The notes under the pieces: generated by a model
Databases searched by the model: none
What the model was told of the DNA's origin: nothing
Seen by the model: only the letters and a program-made list of their open reading frames with translations
Made by a program: the position numbers and the translations under genes
Assembly (NCBI RefSeq): GCF_030913705.1
Contig: NZ_CP133190.1
Location: forward strand, 1,736,001 to 1,800,000
DNA length: 64,000 nucleotides
Direction: 5' to 3'
From: Anaerocolumna sp. MB42-C2
GTDB taxonomy: Bacteria; Bacillota; Clostridia; Lachnospirales; Lachnospiraceae
Shown: piece by piece, positions 63,468 to 64,000 of the stretch
How positions within the stretch are numbered: position 1 is the first letter of the stretch
Layout of the letters: every line of letters starts with the position of its first letter

Positions 63468-64000
63468 CTTTCGCCACCTCTTTCCCGGAAAGCTGAGACT
63501 TGCATATTTCCGCATATACTTCACAATGTAAAAGCAATTCTTCATGTGTTCCGTAACCTGCCATATTACCATCCTCCAGAACTATGATTTTGTCTGCATG
63601 CCGAATGGAAGTAGCTCGTTGTGATACAAGAAAAACCGTCGTTTTCTGAGTATCCTTTGCCAATGCCTTTCTTAATTTTGCATCGGTAGCAAAATCAAGT
63701 GCCGAAGAGCTGTCATCTAAAATTAAAATTTCCGGCTTTCTAACCAGGGCACGTGCAATCGTTAAACGCTGTCTTTGCCCTCCGGACAAATTTTGCCCTC
63801 CTTGTAAAACCATTGTTTCGAGTCCTTCCTGCTTGGAATCGACAAACTCCCTTGCCTGTGCTATTTCCAAAGCTTTGTATATCTCTTCATCAGTAGCATC
63901 TTTTTTTCCCCATTTTATATTTTCCCGAATCGTTCCTTTAAAAAGTACTGCTTTTTGAGGAACAACTCCGCATTTTTCGCGGAGAATTTTTAACGGATAA
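63457..64000 (-). CDS. ABC transporter ATPase domain (partner exporter subunit, 5' end outside window)
   Basis: The visible 180 codons are the C-terminal nucleotide-binding half: Q-loop VVPQKAVLFKGTIRENIKWG, signature NLSGGQRQRLTIARALVRKP, Walker B ILILDDSSSALDFATDAKLR and H-loop Gln variant VFLVSQRATSIRHADKIIVL (Gln replaces the usual His). It reads VPQKAVLF without interruption to the window edge. Deviations like SQRA mark the non-canonical site of heterodimeric exporters. Confidence 0.9.
   Translation of the reverse strand, partial: YPLKILREKCGVVPQKAVLFKGTIRENIKWGKKDATDEEIYKALEIAQAREFVDSKQEGLETMVLQGGQNLSGGQRQRLTIARALVRKPEILILDDSSSALDFATDAKLRKALAKDTQKTTVFLVSQRATSIRHADKIIVLEDGNMAGYGTHEELLLHCEVYAEICKSQLSGKEVAKDEK

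Overview
The window looks like the chromosome of a low-GC anaerobic Firmicute, most likely of the Lachnospiraceae/Clostridium type. The reasons are AT-rich intergenic DNA, strong AGGAGG ribosome binding sites, a rubredoxin, the GGGtGRT/NifU-like gene pair, a TIGR03987-type membrane protein and a clostridial-style tetronate operon. No rRNA, intact tRNA or CRISPR array was seen.

Left flank (1-17.6 kb): the N-terminal part of a DeoR regulator, a complete five-gene oligopeptide/dipeptide ABC importer operon (minus strand) behind a canonical promoter with a long leader, a lone membrane-anchored sugar-binding protein, a chimera of two broken insertion sequences, an internalin-like LRR protein, a BspA-like protein whose start is missing, the GGGtGRT/NifU-like pair, a 3-methyladenine DNA glycosylase, and yyaL (thioredoxin-domain DUF255 protein).

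Island (17,575-41,734): a 24.15-kb integrated element sits inside yyaL. Both ends share the 8-bp core CACCAATG. Joining the element-side arms gives a 21-8-21 bp attP with perfect 12-bp outer inverted repeats, the signature of a large serine integrase. A large-serine-recombinase gene lacking its catalytic domain sits at the left end. The element carries a ParA/ribbon-helix-helix partition operon flanked on both sides by 8-mers in 11-bp phasing (a candidate centromere and operator), two small serine resolvases with a candidate res site, three HEPN proteins with RX4H motifs, an AbiH protein next to a PD-(D/E)XK nuclease, several unknown small genes, an SOS-box promoter in front of the stub of a Y-family polymerase gene, and a type I restriction-modification operon (HTH-hsdM-hsdS-hsdR-metalloprotease). 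It reads as a plasmid-like, defence-loaded integrative element.

The right junction (41.7-45.2 kb) repeats the same end structure (yyaL 5' copy, hairpin, recombinase C-terminus). This suggests a second, older and mostly deleted element of the same family in tandem. Its remains include GC-rich hairpin DNA and cargo genes: an Ntn hydrolase of the choloylglycine type, and an alpha/beta hydrolase with an ArsR-like regulator.

Right flank (45.4-64 kb): a cysteine-rich DUF6144-like protein, two membrane proteins, rubredoxin, free-methionine-(R)-sulfoxide reductase followed by a MerR regulator, a TrmO-like gene behind a textbook 19-bp-spacer MerR promoter, a left-handed beta-helix acyltransferase-like protein, topoisomerase III, and a five-gene operon for a four-carbon sugar acid (DUF1537 kinase, LarA-like racemase with an in-frame TGA, glycerate kinase, KdgT permease, PdxA2 dehydrogenase) divergent from a PrpR-like regulator with a degraded AAA+ domain. 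The window ends in a two-gene ABC exporter operon that runs off the right edge.
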